NCBI GenBank assembly: GCA_964452465.1
Contig: CAYVMD010000016.1
Span: 1 to 44,774 of the forward strand
Source: CAYVMD01 sp964452465
Lineage (GTDB): Bacteria > Armatimonadota > JACIXR01
Reading direction: 5' to 3'
DNA length: 44,774 bases
Shown: positions 43,601 to 44,774 of the stretch, piece by piece
Layout: each line of letters opens with the position of its first letter
Numbering within the stretch: position 1 is the first letter of the stretch
Made by a program: the position numbers and the translations under genes
The notes under the pieces: generated by a model
What the model saw: only the letters and a program-made list of their open reading frames with translations
Told to the model about the DNA's origin: nothing
Database searches by the model: none

Positions 43601-43693
43601 AACTACTTCACCCTTCTCCCTCATGAGAAGCGAACGCTGAAATTATCCCTCCCCTCTCCAGGGAAAGTGGAGGTGGAGGCGCACGCCTTCTAA
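40664..43693 (+). CDS. GH2 beta-mannosidase-like enzyme with C-terminal GATase-like domain
   Basis: 1009 residues. Signal-like MMKCLFFLLPLLSLAFPF. The order of domains follows GH2 beta-mannosidases and exo-glucosaminidases: N-terminal sugar-binding domain (about 20-175), Ig-like domain (about 180-290), barrel from about 300 with GVRVYCKGANWVPVDALF, MLRIWGGGIVEEDALYELCD, WCGGNEFD (acid/base Glu418) and FFRSEAGLQAPPPLEDIERF (nucleophile Glu480; SEFG is usual). Residues about 710-920 are an extra Rossmann-like module (ALVILSQPGHEEEEWERL, FQAIIIGESPNIG, GAGLILDGGWNAYAEG, EGRYGEGICLAFTSGLRGGW) resembling class I GATase/ThuA-like folds, then a short beta domain. Exo-beta-mannosidase on N-glycan or mannan is the likely role. 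Coupled to the previous gene by an ATGA overlap. Confidence 0.88.
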   Translation: MMKCLFFLLPLLSLAFPFSLDGEWTLKTTDGSVQLKARIPCTVKGALLANNSIPHPYIAMNNEASQWVEEKTWIWEKQFDFKKREGKRYFLKIGGIAPGGEVSLNGKQIDKVEGMFAQPLVEVTDILRDGKNTIQIITKPERERTRAIACQMSYGWDFAPRIIPLGILRPISITENGPALIKDPFLKLKEIKGSIAEVELSLSIDSKVRGKGRVTISIKGENFKTKELEVVREVALSLGEQKKKFSLQIPDPKLWYPMGFGKQNLYRLDIRLLLGGQTSSQTSFLTGLRRLEWENNEGLKGGYPWILKVNGVRVYCKGANWVPVDALFSLSPDRYERLIDLAEMAGINMLRIWGGGIVEEDALYELCDRRGILLWQEFPLACADYPEIPRSAFLQNVQDAILRLRNHPSLVLWCGGNEFDPDNSSNKDLVDGMDKLCQSLDGTRPFHRASPYGGDVHDWSVWHGSAPYTNYRAFSFFRSEAGLQAPPPLEDIERFLSPEKIYPPSQEWEYHLANASKMRMYGEIYGSISGLEDFVKKSQLAQAITYQFNLDSCLKNMWRNSGCLIWQFNDPWPNFSWSMVDWYGNPKPSFYWFKSASHPVNVALDYDKPFYSQGDSINLTAYAINITPNPAKYKALLLIASPRKIIQEFAKEHTFAPQRSEKIWEVRFQVPRDYEEGVLFLVVRLLKGDEIVVEKTYPLPIARLVPLPSPLDALVILSQPGHEEEEWERLASLLEAFNINLKIATADSLPPLEGFQAIIIGESPNIGEKLKDKAGEINSAVARGAGLILDGGWNAYAEGKLNATALAETSPLYMQESSLRENVWLGIEAKEKEHPLLAGLPLSTVPVIRGYNEEKPKEDAKVILSLSNGTPLLVEGRYGEGICLAFTSGLRGGWASVQGWEAFPLFLARLIAYSAGRKAEELKWDKGGLNGLAKVPIKIEKMESQGKTLLLTLSNLSSQVAFFVDLKIKVEGHPFLPPQNYFTLLPHEKRTLKLSLPSPGKVEVEAHAF

Positions 43694-44187
43694 GACTTGA
43701 ACTTCACGCCCTCCTGGAATTGCAATTTGCCCTTCTGGTATACAGCTATGAGGAATCCGCGCATATAAATCTCCATCCTGACTACCTCATCGGTTACATT
43801 GGGCATGGGCACTTGAATAGTGCGCATTATCGTTCTCACACCATCCAGCAGGGCGGATTCCACTTCCTCCCTGGGGGCATCGAAAGCCCCGTTGCCAAGA
43901 TAATGGTTCCAGGTAGGTTGGCACTTGAGGTCGATTATCACATAGAACCACTCGGGATAGGGGAAACAGGAGAAGTGGGTTTGGATCAGTTTATCGGTCA
44001 ATCCCATCTCGCAATTGTATTCCGCCGTTAGGTGGAGGGACTTCCACTCGGTAGAAGTAGGAATATAAGGCTCGCTACATATCTCCGGCAGATACTTATG
44101 TTTTATCGGATACTTCCCCGTAGCAGAAACGAGGAATATGAGGACACCAAGCAGGGCAAGGATTAGAGAGAACTGGCTTCTGGGCAT
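43690..44187 (-). CDS. Small secreted protein of unknown function
   Basis: 165 residues. N-terminal hydrophobic segment SLILALLGVLIFLVSATG acts as a signal peptide or anchor. Four cysteines (in PEICSEP, EYNCEMG, HFSCFPY, DLKCQPT) suggest disulfide bonds outside the cytoplasm. No family recognised. The start has an ideal AAGGAGG 8 nt before the ATG at 44187. It converges with the GH2 gene with a 4-bp overlap of the stop codons, and is divergent from the translin gene. Confidence 0.75.
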   Translation of the reverse strand: MPRSQFSLILALLGVLIFLVSATGKYPIKHKYLPEICSEPYIPTSTEWKSLHLTAEYNCEMGLTDKLIQTHFSCFPYPEWFYVIIDLKCQPTWNHYLGNGAFDAPREEVESALLDGVRTIMRTIQVPMPNVTDEVVRMEIYMRGFLIAVYQKGKLQFQEGVKFKS

Positions 44188-44258
44188 TTTGTCTACCTCC
44201 TTTTAAGAATTTCTATCAGGATAAAGAAATCTGATTAAATTGGTCAAGAAATTTTCCG

Positions 44259-44286
44259 TTGAGAAAAGCAAGCGGGAGCTTATAAT
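44259..44286 (+). promoter_or_regulatory. Promoter of the translin-family gene
   Basis: TTGAGA (44259-44264), a 16-nt spacer and a perfect TATAAT (44281-44286), followed by GGGAGG at a normal distance before the ATG at 44307. Confidence 0.7.
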
Positions 44287-44306
44287 TCCTTTTGGGAGGT
44301 GTTAAC

Positions 44307-44774
44307 ATGCGCTACGATTTCCAGAAACTACTGGAGGGAGCGAAGGCGTTTTTAGAGGAGAAGGACAAAGTAAGGGAGGAAGGGCTTTCCTTGTGCAGGG
44401 AGATCACCCGCAACTCCGCCTTCTCCATAAGGGCTCTTCATCAGGGGAACTTGGAGGAAGCGGAGAAGTTATGGAAGGAAGCGAAATCCCTCCACGACAA
44501 ACTGCTTCTCCTTCTCCTTGATCACCCCGATTTGCGCTATTCTGGCTTCGTGCAGGATGCGGAGAAGGAGCTTATGGAGGCGAGGACGGTCCTGGCGATC
44601 AAAAAGGGAGAAGAGATCCCCTCCTTGGATAGCCTCAACATCACCTACCCTTCCTATCTCAATGGCTTAGGGGAGGCGATGGGGGAAGTGCGAAGGATGC
44701 TCCTCGACAACATTAGGATGGGCAAGGTGAGGGAATGCGAGGAGCTTTTGCGTATCATGGAGGAGGTCTATTAC
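44307..44774 (+). CDS. Translin-family protein (5' part, cut by window edge)
   Basis: 156 codons are present and the gene continues past the edge. The sequence begins MRYDFQKLLEGAKAFLEEKD and is almost all helical: REEGLSLCREITRNSAFSIR, RALHQGNLEEAEKLWKEAKS, LGEAMGEVRRMLLDNIRMGK, ECEELLRIMEEVYY. This is the translin pattern (RE..L...R...R.S...IRA.H, DLVGELRR...D.LR.G....AE..L..ME..Y), also seen in archaea and some bacteria. Eukaryotic translin binds nucleic acid and forms C3PO with TRAX. Function here unknown. Strong promoter and a GGGAGG support the start. Confidence 0.85.
   Translation, partial: MRYDFQKLLEGAKAFLEEKDKVREEGLSLCREITRNSAFSIRALHQGNLEEAEKLWKEAKSLHDKLLLLLLDHPDLRYSGFVQDAEKELMEARTVLAIKKGEEIPSLDSLNITYPSYLNGLGEAMGEVRRMLLDNIRMGKVRECEELLRIMEEVYY

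Noticed and set aside
1..44774. CRISPR arrays, tRNA/rRNA genes, insertion sequences, phage genes
   Set aside because: No regularly spaced repeats, cloverleaf patterns, transposase or integrase motifs, or att-like direct repeats were seen.

Overview
The window looks like chromosomal DNA of a bacterium, most likely a thermophilic member of the Armatimonadota (Fervidibacter-like). The best single clue is the prepilin at 29793-30578: its N-terminus (GFTLIELLVVIAIIAILAA followed by an FPVFSRAREQAR-type segment, then MMYAQDWDE) is typical of the DUF1559 prepilins of that phylum. Long secreted glycoside hydrolases, a URO-D-like protein inside a glycan operon, DUF763 and a bacterial translin homologue fit the same picture. 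The assignment rests on remembered family features, not on a search. No tRNA, rRNA, CRISPR array or transposase was found.

Layout. (1) 1-2727, minus: two penicillin-binding proteins (a bifunctional PBP1A overlapping a truncated PBP2), divergent from a J-domain/TPR membrane protein (2985-4022). (2) 4024-11020, minus: a likely operon of a TPR lipoprotein, a 1408-residue secreted GH13-type multidomain protein, a 255-residue secreted paralogue of its C-terminus, and an LpxL/HtrB-type acyltransferase. (3) 11071-17050, minus: carA-carB-pyrK-pyrD, preceded by a consensus promoter, a perfect match to the PyrR RNA-binding consensus and an intrinsic terminator, so the operon is probably controlled by PyrR attenuation. 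(4) 17217-19809, plus: larC and a secreted FG-GAP repeat protein. (5) 19814-21505, minus: a secreted GH29 alpha-L-fucosidase. (6) 21557-26075, plus: DUF6485, mazG, DUF763, a GGDEF diguanylate cyclase and a zinc-ribbon/TPR membrane protein. (7) 26086-30578, minus: a secreted GH38 alpha-mannosidase and the DUF1559 prepilin, the latter with a structured 190-nt leader. (8) 31038-43693, plus: a tightly coupled operon of a cytoplasmic-type GH38, a URO-D-like protein, a frameshifted GH-A-like glycosidase, a 1197-residue secreted protein of unknown family and a GH2 beta-mannosidase-like enzyme with a C-terminal GATase-like domain. (9) 43690-44774: a small secreted protein (minus) and the start of a translin-family gene (plus).

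Functionally, two GH38 alpha-mannosidases, a GH2 beta-mannosidase-like enzyme and a GH29 fucosidase together cover the linkages of fucosylated, mannose-rich glycans such as N-glycan cores; this is inference from family membership. A second theme is promoter structure: three genes (pbp1A, the TPR lipoprotein, the GH29 fucosidase) show a -35 box, a 17-nt spacer, a -10 box and exactly 7 nt to an ATG with no Shine-Dalgarno sequence, and DUF763 is similar. These transcripts may be leaderless.
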